Notes: generated by a model from the sequence alone, not told the origin. DNA of 64,000 nucleotides from Agrobacterium larrymoorei (GCF_013322225.1 NZ_JAAMFB010000009.1:1-64000), one strand, 5' to 3'. Counted from the first letter of the stretch, positions 25,846-37,016 are shown. Numbers and translations: made by a program.

Positions 25846-27978
25846 ATGAACGTTGCGACCCCGATTTCCGCCAAAGCCGTGACCGACGCCACCCGCATCG
25901 GCCACACCGTCTGTCCGCATGACTGTCCGAGCGCCTGCGCGCTGGAGGTCGATATCAATGCCGATGGCCGTATCGGCAGGGTGCGAGGCGCCAATGCCAA
26001 CACTTACACGGCAGGCGTGATCTGTGCCAAGGTCGCGCGTTACTCCGAGCGCATCTATCATCCCGGACGCCTGCTGACGCCGAAGCGCAGAAAAGGCGCT
26101 AAGGGCGCGGGTGACTGGCAGGAAATCGGCTGGGACGATGCGCTGGACGAAATTGCCGATGCCTTCGTCAAGGCGGAGGCCGCGCATGGGGCGGAAGCGA
26201 TCTGGCCGTATTTCTACGCGGGCACAATGGGGCAGGTGCAGCGCGACAGCATTGAGCGGCTTCGCCACGCCAAGAAATATTCCGGCTTCTTCGGCTCCAT
26301 CTGCACCAACATGGCCTGGACCGGCTATGTTATGGGCACCGGCGCGCTTCGCGGGCCCGACCCGCGAGAGATGGCGAAAGCCGATGTCGTGGTAATTTGG
26401 GGCACGAATGCGGTTGCCACGCAGGTCAACGTCATGACCCACGCGATCAAGGCGCGCAAGGACCGCGGCGCGAAGATCGTCGTTGTGGATATCTACGATA
26501 ACCCGACGATGAAGCAGGCGGATCTGAAGCTTATCGTAAAGCCGGGCACCGATGCGGCGCTGGCCTGCGCGGTGATGCATATCGCCTTCCGCGATGGTTA
26601 TGCCGACCGGGCCTATATGGCAAAATTTGCCGATGATCCGGCCGGGCTCGAAGCACATCTTGCCACTAAGACGCCGCAATGGGCCTCCCACATCACCGGA
26701 CTTTCGGTCGAGGAAATCGAGGCTTTTGCACAGCTTGTCGGCACCACGAAGAAAAGTTTCTTCCGTCTGGGATATGGTTTCGCCCGGCAGCGCAATGGCG
26801 CTGTTGCCATGCATGCGGCGCTGTCTATCGCGACCGTGCTTGGCTCCTGGCAATATGAGGGCGGTGGGGCGTTTCACAACAATGGCGATATCTTCCGTCT
26901 GAACAAGGCGGAGCTGATGGGCACGTCTTATGCCGATCCGAATGTTCGCCAACTGGACCAGTCGCAAATAGGGCGCGTTCTGACGGGAGATGCCGAGGCA
27001 CTGCGCGGTGGCGGACCTGTTACGGCAATGCTGATCCAGAACACCAATCCCGCCAATGTCTGTCCAGAACAGCGGCTGGTGCGGCAGGGTTTTCTGCGCA
27101 ACGACCTGTTTGTCGCCGTGCATGAGCAATTCATGACCGAGACGGCAGATATTGCCGATATCGTGTTACCAGCGACGATGTTTCTTGAGCATGACGATCT
27201 CTACCGTGCGGGCGGTCAGAACCATATTCTGCTCGGGCCAAAGCTTGTCGAGCCGCCGGAAACGGTGCGCACCAACCTCTTCGTCATCGAGGAACTGGCG
27301 AAGCGCCTCGGTATCGATCACATGCCGGGTTTCGGCTTGAGCGCGCGGGAGCATGTGGAGAAGATTCTTCAGACGAGTGGCTGGGGCAGCTTCGACAATC
27401 TGGCCGAAGAAAAATGGATCGATGCGCAGCCCGATTTCGAGGTCGCTCATTATCTCGAAGGCTTCGGTTATGCGGATGGAAAATTCCGTTTCAGCCCGGA
27501 TTGGCGTAACGGTCCTTCGCCCAACAAGCCGCCGAAAAATATCGGTGTGATGGGCCCTGCCGACGCATTTCCCAAATTCCCGGATCAGGTCGATGTTATC
27601 GAACTCGCAGACGAGGTGCACCCCTTCCGTCTGGCGACGTCTCCGGCCCGAAACTTCCTGAATTCCACTTTTGCGGAAACCAAGACATCCGTGCAGAAGG
27701 AAGGCCGCCCGGAACTGATGATCTCGCCGGTCGATGCGATCCGCCTCGATATTGCCGATGGCGATGTCGTGCGGATCGGCAATTCGCGCGGCGATCTCCG
27801 CATCCATGCGAAGATCGTTGAAGGTGCGAGGTCGGGTGTGCTGATCGCCGAAGGGCTGTGGCCCAACAAGGCGCACCTGGATGGTGAAGGCATCAACGTG
27901 CTGACGGGTGCCGATGCCGCGGCACCCTATGGCGGCGCGGCGTTCCACGATAACAAGGTTTGGCTGAAAAAGGCCTGA
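25846..27978 (+). CDS. Molybdopterin-dependent oxidoreductase
   Basis: A member of the DMSO reductase superfamily of about 710 residues. The N-terminal [4Fe-4S] site reads CPHDCPSAC with a fourth cysteine in GVICAK, followed by molybdopterin-binding stretches (VVIWGTNAVATQVNVMTHAI, NNGDIFRLNKAELMG) and a C-terminal molydopterin dinucleotide-binding domain (ISPVDAIRLDIADGDVVRI). No signal peptide is seen, so it is probably cytoplasmic. No partner subunit gene is adjacent and the substrate is unknown; formate dehydrogenase-like and polysulfide or thiosulfate reductase-like relatives exist. Starts at 25828 or 25780 are also in frame. It is followed by a NUDIX gene. Confidence 0.88.
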   Translation: MNVATPISAKAVTDATRIGHTVCPHDCPSACALEVDINADGRIGRVRGANANTYTAGVICAKVARYSERIYHPGRLLTPKRRKGAKGAGDWQEIGWDDALDEIADAFVKAEAAHGAEAIWPYFYAGTMGQVQRDSIERLRHAKKYSGFFGSICTNMAWTGYVMGTGALRGPDPREMAKADVVVIWGTNAVATQVNVMTHAIKARKDRGAKIVVVDIYDNPTMKQADLKLIVKPGTDAALACAVMHIAFRDGYADRAYMAKFADDPAGLEAHLATKTPQWASHITGLSVEEIEAFAQLVGTTKKSFFRLGYGFARQRNGAVAMHAALSIATVLGSWQYEGGGAFHNNGDIFRLNKAELMGTSYADPNVRQLDQSQIGRVLTGDAEALRGGGPVTAMLIQNTNPANVCPEQRLVRQGFLRNDLFVAVHEQFMTETADIADIVLPATMFLEHDDLYRAGGQNHILLGPKLVEPPETVRTNLFVIEELAKRLGIDHMPGFGLSAREHVEKILQTSGWGSFDNLAEEKWIDAQPDFEVAHYLEGFGYADGKFRFSPDWRNGPSPNKPPKNIGVMGPADAFPKFPDQVDVIELADEVHPFRLATSPARNFLNSTFAETKTSVQKEGRPELMISPVDAIRLDIADGDVVRIGNSRGDLRIHAKIVEGARSGVLIAEGLWPNKAHLDGEGINVLTGADAAAPYGGAAFHDNKVWLKKA

Positions 27979-27989
27979 TAGGAGTGTCC

Positions 27990-28607
27990 ATGGATCGGTC
28001 CAACGCGGTTCAACTGTCGCAGCCGGATGACGAGGCCCGCGTCAAACTCATCGAGAAGCAGACAGTCTGGAAGCGTTTCATCCATTTGCAGACGATGGTT
28101 TTCGAGCAGCAGACCCGTGATGGGCGAACGATCCGTATTCACCGCGAAGTACATGATCACGGCGTTGCCGCTGCCATTCTTCTTTTCGACCCGAAGCGGG
28201 AAGAGATCGTCCTCGTCCGCCAGTTCCGCCCCGGCGCCTTCGCCAATGGCGATGCGAGCTTCATGCTGGAAATTCCTGCTGGTCTGACCGATGGTGACCA
28301 GCCGAATGAGGCAATCCGGCGCGAATCCATGGAAGAGACCGGCTATGCCGTTAGCGCCCCGCGCTATCTCTTCGATACCTATGCCAGCCCCGGAACGCTG
28401 ACCGAAAAAATCAGCCTTTTCTACGCGCGCGTCGATCTTGCTGAAAAGGCAGGGAAAGGCGGCGGGCTGGAGACGGAAGGTGAAGATATCGAAGTTCTGA
28501 CCGTCCCCCTCGACAAGGCTTTTGCGATGATCGCATCTGGCGAGATTACGGATTCCAAGACGATCATCATGCTGCAATGGGCGATGCTGAACAGGGCGAA
28601 TTTGTAA
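27990..28607 (+). CDS. NUDIX hydrolase, ADP-sugar pyrophosphatase type
   Basis: A 205-residue NUDIX protein. The NUDIX box core REsmEEtGY is present (RRESMEETGYAV), although the upstream glutamate of the consensus appears as aspartate. The N-terminal region TRDGRTIRIHREVHDHGVAAAILLFD and the substrate loop PGTLTEKISLFYARV match the ADP-ribose / GDP-mannose pyrophosphatase group (NudF/NudK). It would hydrolyse a nucleotide-sugar to sugar phosphate plus nucleotide. It begins eleven bases after the molybdopterin enzyme with a GGAG ribosome site, so they are probably cotranscribed. Confidence 0.85.
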   Translation: MDRSNAVQLSQPDDEARVKLIEKQTVWKRFIHLQTMVFEQQTRDGRTIRIHREVHDHGVAAAILLFDPKREEIVLVRQFRPGAFANGDASFMLEIPAGLTDGDQPNEAIRRESMEETGYAVSAPRYLFDTYASPGTLTEKISLFYARVDLAEKAGKGGGLETEGEDIEVLTVPLDKAFAMIASGEITDSKTIIMLQWAMLNRANL

Positions 28608-28618
28608 GCGATTTCGCC

Positions 28619-29016
28619 TTAAATAAAGGTGACGTTCTCTGCTTTTGCCGCCGCGAGAAGTTTCCTGTCCATCGTGGCGAGTGGCATGCTTCTCCCAACG
28701 GAAAGAGCGAGATAGGCTGCATCGTAAGCAGATAGAGCATGCTGGCGTGCAAGTTTTACGATTGAAACGGCATCGTCGCCGGACACAAGCGTAATTGGCA
28801 AACTGTTGAAGCGCAGAAGAATGGAAAGGACATCTTCCTGTTCGATGCGTTTGCGCCGCTCTGCCATGACCAGAATATTGCGGAGTTCGTGTGCCAGCAG
28901 ATCGGGCGCGAAAGCATCTTCGCTTTCGAGACGCTGGAGCGCCTTTTCAGCAAGTTCATTGGCCTCATCCGGCAAAAACCATGCAGCGACGACCGATGCG
29001 TCAACGACGAAGGACA

Positions 29017-29017
<1 letters not shown>
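28619..29017 (-). CDS. vapC: VapC-type toxin, PIN-domain ribonuclease
   Basis: A 132-residue PIN domain with all four acidic metal ligands: D6 (FVVDASVV), E44 (AHELRN), D99 (SAYDAAYLALS) and D117 (ATMDRKL). VapC toxins cut specific tRNAs or rRNA when freed from their antitoxin. Its ATG overlaps the antitoxin stop by one base (TAATG). The module sits downstream of purM-purN on the same strand but has its own promoter. All catalytic residues are kept, so it is probably functional. Target RNA cannot be told from sequence. Confidence 0.9.
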
Positions 29018-29280
<263 letters not shown>

Positions 29281-29281
29281 C

Positions 29282-29324
29282 TAATACCAGTACGCAAACG
29301 GCTCGGTCAAGGCTTGGCCAAGCC
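29282..29324 (-). promoter_or_regulatory. vapBC promoter and putative operator
   Basis: On the leftward strand TTGACC (29305-29310) serves as -35, with TATTAG or GTATTA at 29281-29287 as -10 after 17-18 bases. Directly upstream of the -35 lies a perfect 14-bp palindrome GGCTTGGCCAAGCC (29311-29324), a plausible autoregulatory site for the antitoxin-toxin complex. Confidence 0.55.
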
Positions 29325-29344
29325 GTGTATCAGGCCGATATCAG

Positions 29345-29989
29345 CTACTGAGAGGTCGATGTCGCATCGCTGTCGCGCACAGCCTTGCCGTCCACCATCC
29401 GCACTTTACCCTCCGCCAACAGCTTCAAAGAAAGCGGGTAGAGCTGATGCTCCACTGTCAGCACGCGGGCGGCAAGCGTTTCGGCTGTATCGTCGGTGAT
29501 GACGGGAACGGCGGCCTGGCCGATGACGGGGCCTTGATCCATGCCTTCGGTGACGAAGTGGACGGTGCAGCCGGTGATTTTCATGCCGCTGTCGATGGCG
29601 CGCTGGTGGGTGTGGAGGCCCGGGAAGAGCGGCAGCAGCGAGGGGTGGATGTTGATGATCCGGCCCTCGTAAGATGCAATGAAATCGCCGGAAATCAGGC
29701 GCATATAGCCTGCGAGGCAGATGATGTCGGGTGCAATCTCCCCAAGCGCGGCGAGGATTGCCGCTTCATGCTCGGCCTTGCTCGCATAATTCCTGCGCTC
29801 GAAGACGAGGGTGGGGATGCCGAAGCCCTGCGCCTTGGCAAGCCCGCCTGCTGTCGGCTTGTCGGAGATGACGCAGACGATTTCGGCGGGGAAGTCCGAG
29901 CTTTGACAGGCCTCAGCCAGCGCCACCATGTTGGAGCCGCTGCCTGAAATGAACACCACGACTTTGCTGCGGGCAGAGCCTGTGCTCAT
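29345..29989 (-). CDS. purN: Phosphoribosylglycinamide formyltransferase PurN
   Basis: A 214-residue enzyme that transfers the formyl group of 10-formyl-tetrahydrofolate to GAR in purine synthesis. It shows the phosphate-binding GSGSNMVAL, the active-site strand [13 protein letters not shown] with catalytic Asn and His, and the distal aspartate in [12 protein letters not shown]. Its ATG overlaps the purM stop by four bases, so both are translated together. The C-terminal dozen residues (SDATSTSQ) are variable. Normal length. Confidence 0.95.
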   Translation of the reverse strand: MSTGSARSKVVVFISGSGSNMVALAEACQSSDFPAEIVCVISDKPTAGGLAKAQGFGIPTLVFERRNYASKAEHEAAILAALGEIAPDIICLAGYMRLISGDFIASYEGRIINIHPSLLPLFPGLHTHQRAIDSGMKITGCTVHFVTEGMDQGPVIGQAAVPVITDDTAETLAARVLTVEHQLYPLSLKLLAEGKVRMVDGKAVRDSDATSTSQ

Positions 29990-31059
29990 AGTGCGAGCGT
30001 GCCCTTGTAGATGGTGCCATGCGCGCCTTCTTCACGGGCAACCATGCGACCGAGCGGGAACACGGTTTCACCTTCCGCAGTCAGCGCGTCGGTCACTTTC
30101 TGCGCATTTTCTGCCGAAACGACGACGATCATGCCAACGCCGCAGTTGAAGGTGCGCAGCATTTCATTGGCCGCAACGCCGCCGGTTTTGGCAAGCCACG
30201 AGAAAACAGCCGGTACTTCGATGGATGCGAGATCGATTTCCGCCGCCAGATGCTTTGGCAGCACACGCGGAATATTTTCAGGGAAGCCGCCGCCGGTAAT
30301 ATGCGCCAGAGCCTTCAGGGCACCCGTTTCACGAATGGCCTTGAGAAGCGGCTTCACATAAATGCGGGTAGGCGTCAGCAGTGCTTCGCCGAGCTTCTTG
30401 CCGTCTGCGAAAGGCGCAGGCGCATCCCAGCCAAGACCGGAGAGGGAAACGATCTTGCGCACCAGCGAGAAACCATTGGAATGGACGCCGGAGGAAGAGA
30501 GGCCAAGGATGACATCGCCCTCTGCGATGTCGCCAGCGGGCAGAAGCTGTCCGCGTTCGGCAGCGCCCACGGCAAAGCCTGCGAGATCGTAATCGCCATC
30601 GGAATACATGCCGGGCATTTCAGCCGTTTCACCGCCGATCAGCGCACAGCCGGATTCAAGGCAGCCCGCGGCAATCCCGTTGACGATGGCAGCGCCCTGA
30701 TCCGGATCGAGCTTGCCGGTGGCGAAATAATCTAGGAAGAACAGGGGCTCTGCGCCCTGAACCACCAGATCGTTGACGCACATGGCAACGAGGTCGATGC
30801 CGACGGTGTCATGAAAATTCGCGTCGATAGCGATCTTCAGCTTCGTGCCGACGCCATCATTGGCGGCAACGAGAACAGGATCCTTGAAGCCCGCAGCCTT
30901 GAGATCGAACAGGCCGCCGAAACCGCCGATCTCGCCATCGGCACCCGGGCGGCGCGTGGAGCGAACGGCTGGCTTGATCTTCTCGACCATCAGGTTCCCG
31001 GCATCGATATCGACGCCTGCATCGCTGTAGGTAAGACCGTTCTTGCCCGACTGGCTCAT
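29986..31059 (-). CDS. purM: Phosphoribosylformylglycinamidine cyclo-ligase PurM
   Basis: A 357-residue AIR synthetase, closing the imidazole ring of the purine precursor with ATP. Features are [22 protein letters not shown] at the start (split here as [10 protein letters not shown] and [10 protein letters not shown] in the family alignments), the glycine-rich [33 protein letters not shown] and [12 protein letters not shown]. The start chosen has GGAGACGAG upstream; the frame is open 36 codons further but without family character. First gene of purM-purN; a divergent PerM-type gene lies upstream. Confidence 0.94.
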   Translation of the reverse strand: MSQSGKNGLTYSDAGVDIDAGNLMVEKIKPAVRSTRRPGADGEIGGFGGLFDLKAAGFKDPVLVAANDGVGTKLKIAIDANFHDTVGIDLVAMCVNDLVVQGAEPLFFLDYFATGKLDPDQGAAIVNGIAAGCLESGCALIGGETAEMPGMYSDGDYDLAGFAVGAAERGQLLPAGDIAEGDVILGLSSSGVHSNGFSLVRKIVSLSGLGWDAPAPFADGKKLGEALLTPTRIYVKPLLKAIRETGALKALAHITGGGFPENIPRVLPKHLAAEIDLASIEVPAVFSWLAKTGGVAANEMLRTFNCGVGMIVVVSAENAQKVTDALTAEGETVFPLGRMVAREEGAHGTIYKGTLAL

Positions 31060-31295
31060 GGCTCTCGTCTCCGCTGGTTTTCTTGGCGTCGCCATTCGCA
31101 TGAGATGGGTGTCGATGCAAGGGTGAGAGCGCCGGAACGCATGTTTTTCATGCCTTTTCGCGCTCAAGTCGGTCTATGATCCGGTTAAGATGCACCGCAG
31201 AGCATAACAGCTATCACCCTTGACCACCCCTGTCTGTGCATCCTATCTCCTAAAGGTCGGCGTTATCATGGGCTGGCGCGTATAAGGGAAAAACG

Positions 31296-32453
31296 ATGCA
31301 ACCACATATCAGAGGCATAAATCTGAGACGCCAGATCTTTTTCTGGTTGGGCGCGCTGGTGATTTTCATCGTATTCCTCATGGTGTTCAGCTCCATTCTG
31401 CTGCCCTTCGTGGCGGGCATGGCGCTGGCCTATTTTCTCGATCCGGTAGCGGATTGGCTGGAGCGGCGCGGCCTCAGCCGCATGATGGCAAGCATATTCA
31501 TCCTCATTTCCTTCGTGCTGCTGTTCGCGCTTTCGCTGATTATCATTATTCCGCTGATCGTCGCGCAGGCATCCGAATTCATCAGCCGTATTCCTCAATA
31601 TATCTTCTCTTTGCAGCAGTTGATCGCAGGCGCCGACACGAACTTGTTGCCCGGCTGGGTCAGCTCGCAGATCGATACGGTAAAGGAAAATTTCTCCAAG
31701 CTTCTGACGGAAGGAGCGGGCTTTATCGGCACGCTGCTGACGCAGATCTGGAATTCCGGCAAGTCGCTGGTTGACGTAATTTCGCTGCTGGTGGTGACGC
31801 CGGTGGTCGCCTTCTATCTTCTGCTGGATTGGGACCGGATGATCGACAAGGTGGATAGCTGGATTCCGCGTGACCACGTGGCGACGGTGCGGCAGATTGC
31901 GCGTGACATGGACGCGACGATAGCGGGCTTTATTCGCGGTCAGGGTTCGCTCTGCATCATACTCGGCGTCTATTATGCCGTAGGCCTCTCGCTCGTCGGC
32001 CTGAATTTCGGTCTTCTGATCGGCATGTTTGCCGGAGCTATCAGTTTCATTCCCTATGTTGGGTCCATGGTTGGCCTTGTTCTTGCCGTCGGCGTTGCGC
32101 TGGTGCAGTTCTGGCCTGATTATATTTATGTCATTCTTACGCTTGTCGTGTTCTTCTCCGGCCAGTTCATCGAAGGTAATATTCTTCAGCCGAAGCTCGT
32201 TGGCAGCAGCGTGGGTCTTCACCCCGTCTGGCTGATGTTTGCGCTTTTTGCCTTCGGAGCCCTGTTCGGCTTCGTCGGTCTTCTGGTCGCGGTTCCGGCT
32301 GCTGCTGCGGTCGGTGTGCTTGTTCGCTTCGCTCTATCGCGCTATCTTGATAGCGATCTTTACCACGGGCGTGCAGCCAATCTTCCCTGGGAGCCACCAG
32401 AGGCTGGCCAACTGGAAGCGCTGCCGTCGCAGAAGATCGATTCTCAGAGTTGA
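31296..32453 (+). CDS. AI-2E/PerM-family membrane protein
   Basis: A 385-residue inner-membrane protein of the AI-2 exporter / PerM family with about eight membrane segments. Conserved parts are the N-terminal pair of helices (VMVFSSILLPFVAGMALAY), the central amphipathic region (SSQIDTVKENFSKLL) and the C-terminal GMFAGAISFIPYVGSMVGLV and LVGSSVGLHPVWLM. Functions in the family range from autoinducer export to Na+/H+ exchange, so the substrate is unknown. It is immediately followed by hdaA, a pairing (perM-hda) known in many proteobacteria. Confidence 0.87.
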   Translation: MQPHIRGINLRRQIFFWLGALVIFIVFLMVFSSILLPFVAGMALAYFLDPVADWLERRGLSRMMASIFILISFVLLFALSLIIIIPLIVAQASEFISRIPQYIFSLQQLIAGADTNLLPGWVSSQIDTVKENFSKLLTEGAGFIGTLLTQIWNSGKSLVDVISLLVVTPVVAFYLLLDWDRMIDKVDSWIPRDHVATVRQIARDMDATIAGFIRGQGSLCIILGVYYAVGLSLVGLNFGLLIGMFAGAISFIPYVGSMVGLVLAVGVALVQFWPDYIYVILTLVVFFSGQFIEGNILQPKLVGSSVGLHPVWLMFALFAFGALFGFVGLLVAVPAAAAVGVLVRFALSRYLDSDLYHGRAANLPWEPPEAGQLEALPSQKIDSQS

Positions 32454-32456
32454 TTG

Positions 32457-33170
32457 ATGACCGAAAATAACAAACCCGCTCCTGCTCAGTCTAGAGCCGA
32501 GCAGTTGCCGCTTGCCTTCTCCCATCGCAGTGCGACGGGAAGAGAAGATTTACTCGTTACTGCGCCGCTCGCTGCTGCGGTCAGGATTGTCGACGAATGG
32601 CCACGTTGGCCGTCCCCGGTGGTCATCCTTGCCGGGCCGCCCGGTTCAGGCAAGTCGCATCTGGCCGCCATCTGGAAGAACACCAGTGGCGCTGCCGAAA
32701 TTGTCCCCGAACTTGGTGCCGATGCTGCCCGGGTTGCCGAAAAAGGCCCGGTCCTTTTCGAAGATGCAGACCGCAGGGGCTTTAACGATACCGAGCTCTT
32801 CCACGTCATCAACAGCGTTCGGGAAAACGGCACGTCTCTTCTGATCACCACCCGCCAATGGCCCGCTACATGGCCGGTTGCGCTGCCCGACCTGCGCTCA
32901 CGGCTCAAAGCGGCGACCGTGGTGGAAATCGGCGAACCGGACGAAGATTTGCTCGCGCAGGTGTTGATGAAGCTGTTTGCCGACCGGCAGCTTTATATGG
33001 ATGACAAACTCGTCAGCTATATCGTTGCGCGGATGGAACGGTCTTTGGACACGGCGCAGATGATTGTCGAAAGGCTGGATAGTTTGGCGATGGCGCGGAA
33101 AACGCGCATCGGTCGTGCTCTGGCCGCGGAAGTCCTGACCGAGATGGGCAGCAGTCTGGATGACGATTGA
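32457..33170 (+). CDS. hdaA: DnaA regulatory inactivator HdaA
   Basis: A 237-residue DnaA-related AAA+ protein without DnaA's N-terminal and DNA-binding domains. The sliding-clamp-binding motif QLPLAF is at 16-21, Walker A GPPGSGKS follows near residue 60, and Walker B appears as VLFEDADRRG. Bound to the clamp, Hda proteins trigger ATP hydrolysis by DnaA and stop over-initiation of replication. The ATG lies four bases after the PerM-type gene. The arginine-finger region TRQWPATWPVALPDLRSRL is kept. A TTG one codon earlier is an alternative start. Confidence 0.9.
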   Translation: MTENNKPAPAQSRAEQLPLAFSHRSATGREDLLVTAPLAAAVRIVDEWPRWPSPVVILAGPPGSGKSHLAAIWKNTSGAAEIVPELGADAARVAEKGPVLFEDADRRGFNDTELFHVINSVRENGTSLLITTRQWPATWPVALPDLRSRLKAATVVEIGEPDEDLLAQVLMKLFADRQLYMDDKLVSYIVARMERSLDTAQMIVERLDSLAMARKTRIGRALAAEVLTEMGSSLDDD

Positions 33171-33231
33171 CTGTCACAGTTCCGTCGTCAAACTGTTATA
33201 CGGGCAATGAGATCAAAAGGCGGAGTTTTCG

Positions 33232-35436
33232 ATGGATTCGGTGGTGCAGGAACAGGTAGACAATAGCGGTGCATCAACGAGCCCTGAGGTTGAAAATCTC
33301 TGGGAGAGCCCATCGCGTTTCGTAAACCGCGAATTTTCCTGGCTTCAGTTCAACCGTCGTGTTCTGGAAGAAACACTCAATCCCTCTCATCCGCTGTTGG
33401 AACGGCTGCGTTTCCTCTCCATTTCCGCAGCGAACCTCGATGAGTTCTTCATGGTGCGCGTTGCCGGTCTGGAAGGCCAGGTACGCCAGTCCATCACCAT
33501 CAAGACACCGGATGGCAAGACGCCAGCGGAGCAGCTTGAAGACATTCTGAAAGAGATCGACAATTTGCAGATGGAGCAGCAGGCGTCGCTTGCCGTTCTC
33601 CAGCAATATCTCGCCAAGGAAGATATCTACATCGTTCGTCCTGCGGCCTTGTCCGACGATGACCGCGCATGGCTGGAGAACGAATTCGAAGAGCGGATTT
33701 TCGCGGTTCTGACGCCGTTGTCCATCGATCCGGCGCACCCCTTCCCATTTATTCCGAACCTCGGTTTTTCGATGGGTCTTCAGCTGGAAAGCCTGAACGG
33801 GCGCGAGCCGATGACGGCGCTTTTGCGTCTGCCGACTGCGCTGGACCGCTTTATCCGGTTGCCGGACGAGAAGACCGCGATACGCTACATCACGCTCGAG
33901 GATGTGGTCGGCCTGTTCATTCACCGGCTTTATCCCGGTTATACCGTCAAGGGTTTCGGCACGTTCCGGATCATCCGCGATAGTGATATCGAGCTTGAAG
34001 AAGAGGCCGAGGATCTTGTTCGCTATTTTGAGAGCGCGCTGAAGCGCCGCCGCCGCGGCTCGGTCATTCGTATCGAGACCGATAGCGAAATGCCGCAGTC
34101 CCTGCGCCAGTTCGTGGTGCATGAGTTGGGCGTGCCGGATAATCGCGTGGCCGTTCTGCCGGGACTTCTGGCGCTCAATACAATTTCGGAAATCGTCAAG
34201 GCGCCACGCGAAGACCTGAAGTTCGAAGCCTATAATGCGCGCTTCCCGGAGCGCGTGCGCGAGCATATGGGCGATTGCCTCGCCGCAATCCGCGAAAAGG
34301 ACATGGTGGTTCACCATCCTTATGAAAGCTTCGATGTCGTTGTGCAGTTCCTGCTACAGGCCGCCCGCGACCCGGACGTTCTTGCCATAAAGCAAACGCT
34401 CTACCGCACATCCAACGACAGTTCCATCGTGCGCGCCCTCATCGATGCTGCCGAACTTGGAAAATCTGTGACCGCACTGGTGGAGTTGAAAGCGCGCTTC
34501 GATGAAGAAGCGAACATTCGCTGGGCGCGTGACCTTGAACGCGCAGGCGTACAGGTTGTTTTTGGATTCATCGAGCTTAAAACGCACGCCAAAATGTCGA
34601 TGGTCGTGCGCCGGGAAGACGGTAAATTGCGGACCTACTGCCATCTCGGAACGGGCAACTACCACCCGGTGACGGCGAAAGTTTACACCGACCTTTCGTT
34701 CTTCACGTGCAATCCGAAGATTGCCCATGACATGGCGAATATCTTCAACTTCATCACGGGTTATGGTGAGCCGGAAGAGGGCATGAAGCTGGCGGTTTCG
34801 CCTTACACGCTCCGCCCGCGTATCCTGAAGCATATCCATGACGAGATCGAGCATGCGAAAGCAGGTGCGCCAGCGGCTATCTGGATGAAGATGAACTCCT
34901 TGGTTGACCCCGAGATCATCGACGCGCTCTACAAAGCAAGTGCGGCGGGTGTAGAGATCGATTTGGTGGTGCGCGGAATTTGCTGCCTGCGTCCGCAGGT
35001 GCCAGGTCTTTCGGAAAATATCCGCGTAAAGTCCATTGTCGCTCGCTTCCTCGAACATAGCCGCATCTTCTGCTTCGGCAATGGTTACGGCCTGCCCTCG
35101 GACAAGGCACTGGTCTATATCGGCTCTGCCGACATGATGCCGCGAAACCTGGATCGGCGTGTCGAAACATTGGTGCCGCTGGTCAACCCCACGGTGCATG
35201 AGCAGGTTCTTTCACAGATCATGCTGGGTAATCTCATTGACAATCAGCAGAGCTACGAGATACTGCCGAATGGAACGTCCAGGCGTATTGAAGTGCGCAA
35301 GGGCGAGGAACCGTTCAACGCGCAGCACTATTTCATGACCAATCCAAGCCTTTCCGGGCGTGGTGAAGCCCTGAAATCCAGTGCGCCAAAACTGATTGCA
35401 GGGTTGATTTCGGCCCGCAAGAAACAGGCTGAATGA
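33232..35436 (+). CDS. ppk: Polyphosphate kinase PPK1
   Basis: A 734-residue membrane-associated enzyme that builds inorganic polyphosphate from ATP reversibly. It starts with the family block [19 protein letters not shown], and both active-site histidines are visible, in [15 protein letters not shown] (phosphorylated His) and [13 protein letters not shown]. The full domain order N, head, C1 and C2 is present and the length is normal. Its stop overlaps the ppx start by four bases, so synthesis and breakdown enzymes are made together. Confidence 0.95.
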   Translation: MDSVVQEQVDNSGASTSPEVENLWESPSRFVNREFSWLQFNRRVLEETLNPSHPLLERLRFLSISAANLDEFFMVRVAGLEGQVRQSITIKTPDGKTPAEQLEDILKEIDNLQMEQQASLAVLQQYLAKEDIYIVRPAALSDDDRAWLENEFEERIFAVLTPLSIDPAHPFPFIPNLGFSMGLQLESLNGREPMTALLRLPTALDRFIRLPDEKTAIRYITLEDVVGLFIHRLYPGYTVKGFGTFRIIRDSDIELEEEAEDLVRYFESALKRRRRGSVIRIETDSEMPQSLRQFVVHELGVPDNRVAVLPGLLALNTISEIVKAPREDLKFEAYNARFPERVREHMGDCLAAIREKDMVVHHPYESFDVVVQFLLQAARDPDVLAIKQTLYRTSNDSSIVRALIDAAELGKSVTALVELKARFDEEANIRWARDLERAGVQVVFGFIELKTHAKMSMVVRREDGKLRTYCHLGTGNYHPVTAKVYTDLSFFTCNPKIAHDMANIFNFITGYGEPEEGMKLAVSPYTLRPRILKHIHDEIEHAKAGAPAAIWMKMNSLVDPEIIDALYKASAAGVEIDLVVRGICCLRPQVPGLSENIRVKSIVARFLEHSRIFCFGNGYGLPSDKALVYIGSADMMPRNLDRRVETLVPLVNPTVHEQVLSQIMLGNLIDNQQSYEILPNGTSRRIEVRKGEEPFNAQHYFMTNPSLSGRGEALKSSAPKLIAGLISARKKQAE

Positions 35437-36956
35437 CACGATCAGAAGCACAGGGGCGGCTGACCGGCCTTGCCCCCGTTTCCGTCATAGACATTGGTTC
35501 GAACTCCGTTCGTCTCGTCGTATATGAAGGTCTCTCCCGCGCACCTGCGGTGCTGTTCAACGAAAAAGTTCTGTGTGGTCTCGGCAAGGGCCTAGCGCTG
35601 ACAGGTCGCATGGATGACGAAGGTGTGCGCCGCGCATTGACGTCTCTGCGGCGCTTTCGTGCGCTCTCGCATCAGGCGCAGGCGCAGCAACTTTATGTTC
35701 TGGCGACCGCTGCTGCGCGTGAAGCCGAAAACGGGCCGGACTTCATCCGCGAAGCGGAAGAGATACTTGGCTGCGAGATAGAGGTTCTTTCCGGCGAAAA
35801 GGAAGCCCTCTATTCTGCCTATGGTGTGATCAGCGGCTTCCACGAACCGGACGGCATTGCGGGCGACCTCGGCGGCGGCTCGCTGGAGCTGATCGATATC
35901 AAGGGTAACACCTGCGGCACCGGCATTACATTGCCGCTGGGTGGCTTGCGGCTATCCGAACAGGCGAGCGGTTCGTTGGAGAAGGCGGCCGCATTTGCCA
36001 AAAAACAGGTTAAGAAAAGCGCGTCGTTGCTGGCGGCGGGCGAAGGGCGCACCTTCTATGCGGTAGGTGGTACATGGCGTAACATCGCCAAACTACACAT
36101 GGAGATCACCAACTACCCACTGCATATGATGCAGGGCTATGAACTGTCACTGCCGGAATTGCTGAGCTTCCTGGATGAGGTGATTGCCTCCAAGGATAGC
36201 AAGGACCCGGCCTGGCAGGCGGTGTCCAAGAACCGTCGATCGTTGTTGCCTTTCGGTGCGGTCGCGATGCGCGAGGTTCTGGAGGCGATGAAGCCGGCAA
36301 AAATCGCGTTTTCGGCGCAGGGCGTGCGAGAAGGTTATCTCTTTTCGCTGCTGTCTGAGAGCGAGCGCGAAGCCGATCCCTTGCTGGTTGCAGCCGATGA
36401 GCTAGCGATACTCCGCGCGCGCTCTCCCGAACATGCGCGTGAACTTGCCGACTGGAGCGGCAGGACGTTCCCGGTGTTCGGCATAGAGGAAACGGAGGAA
36501 GAGAGCCGTTATCGACAGGCTGCTTGCCTCGTTGCAGATATCAGCTGGCGTGCCCATCCCGATTATCGCGGTTTGCAGGCGCTCAACATCATCGCCCACT
36601 CGTCTTTCATCGCAATTACGCACTCCGGCCGCGCCTATATCGCTTTGGCGAACTATTACCGTTTCGAAGGACTGAACGACACCGGTTCCACGGACAGTCT
36701 ATCGAAAATCGCCACCCCGCGCATGATCGAGCTGGCAAAGCTGCTCGGTGGCTTGTTGCGTGTTGTTTATCTTTTCTCGGCTTCTATGCCGGGGGTGGTC
36801 GATCATCTGCGTTTCCGAAAATCTGAAAACCCGGAATTCGATCTGGAGTTCGTGGTGCCGCAAGAATATTGCGATTTCGCAGGTGAGCGGCTTGACGGTC
36901 GATTGCAGCAGCTCGCAAAGCTGACGGGCAAACGGCTCGCCTTCGTTTTCGAGTAG
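35433..36956 (+). CDS. ppx: Exopolyphosphatase / guanosine pentaphosphatase
   Basis: A 507-residue ASKHA-fold phosphatase with phosphate-binding loops [18 protein letters not shown] and [13 protein letters not shown], followed by the helical HD-like domain. It removes terminal phosphates from polyphosphate and may hydrolyse pppGpp, linking the phosphate store with the stringent response. It overlaps ppk by four bases. Residues 300-507 ([18 protein letters not shown] onward) form the alphaproteobacterial-type C-terminal half. Confidence 0.93.
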   Translation: MTRSEAQGRLTGLAPVSVIDIGSNSVRLVVYEGLSRAPAVLFNEKVLCGLGKGLALTGRMDDEGVRRALTSLRRFRALSHQAQAQQLYVLATAAAREAENGPDFIREAEEILGCEIEVLSGEKEALYSAYGVISGFHEPDGIAGDLGGGSLELIDIKGNTCGTGITLPLGGLRLSEQASGSLEKAAAFAKKQVKKSASLLAAGEGRTFYAVGGTWRNIAKLHMEITNYPLHMMQGYELSLPELLSFLDEVIASKDSKDPAWQAVSKNRRSLLPFGAVAMREVLEAMKPAKIAFSAQGVREGYLFSLLSESEREADPLLVAADELAILRARSPEHARELADWSGRTFPVFGIEETEEESRYRQAACLVADISWRAHPDYRGLQALNIIAHSSFIAITHSGRAYIALANYYRFEGLNDTGSTDSLSKIATPRMIELAKLLGGLLRVVYLFSASMPGVVDHLRFRKSENPEFDLEFVVPQEYCDFAGERLDGRLQQLAKLTGKRLAFVFE

Positions 36957-37016
36957 TCGAACGGGAACCAAACCCTTCTCCTGCGATTTAGCCCCAGCGG
37001 CGCAGAGGAGGGTTTC

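Noticed and set aside
25750-27129. Leftward open frame continuing rlmJ to more than 700 residues
   Set aside because: This part is antisense to the molybdopterin oxidoreductase, lacks family motifs, and the invariant RlmJ start MNYRHIYHAG lies at 25749.
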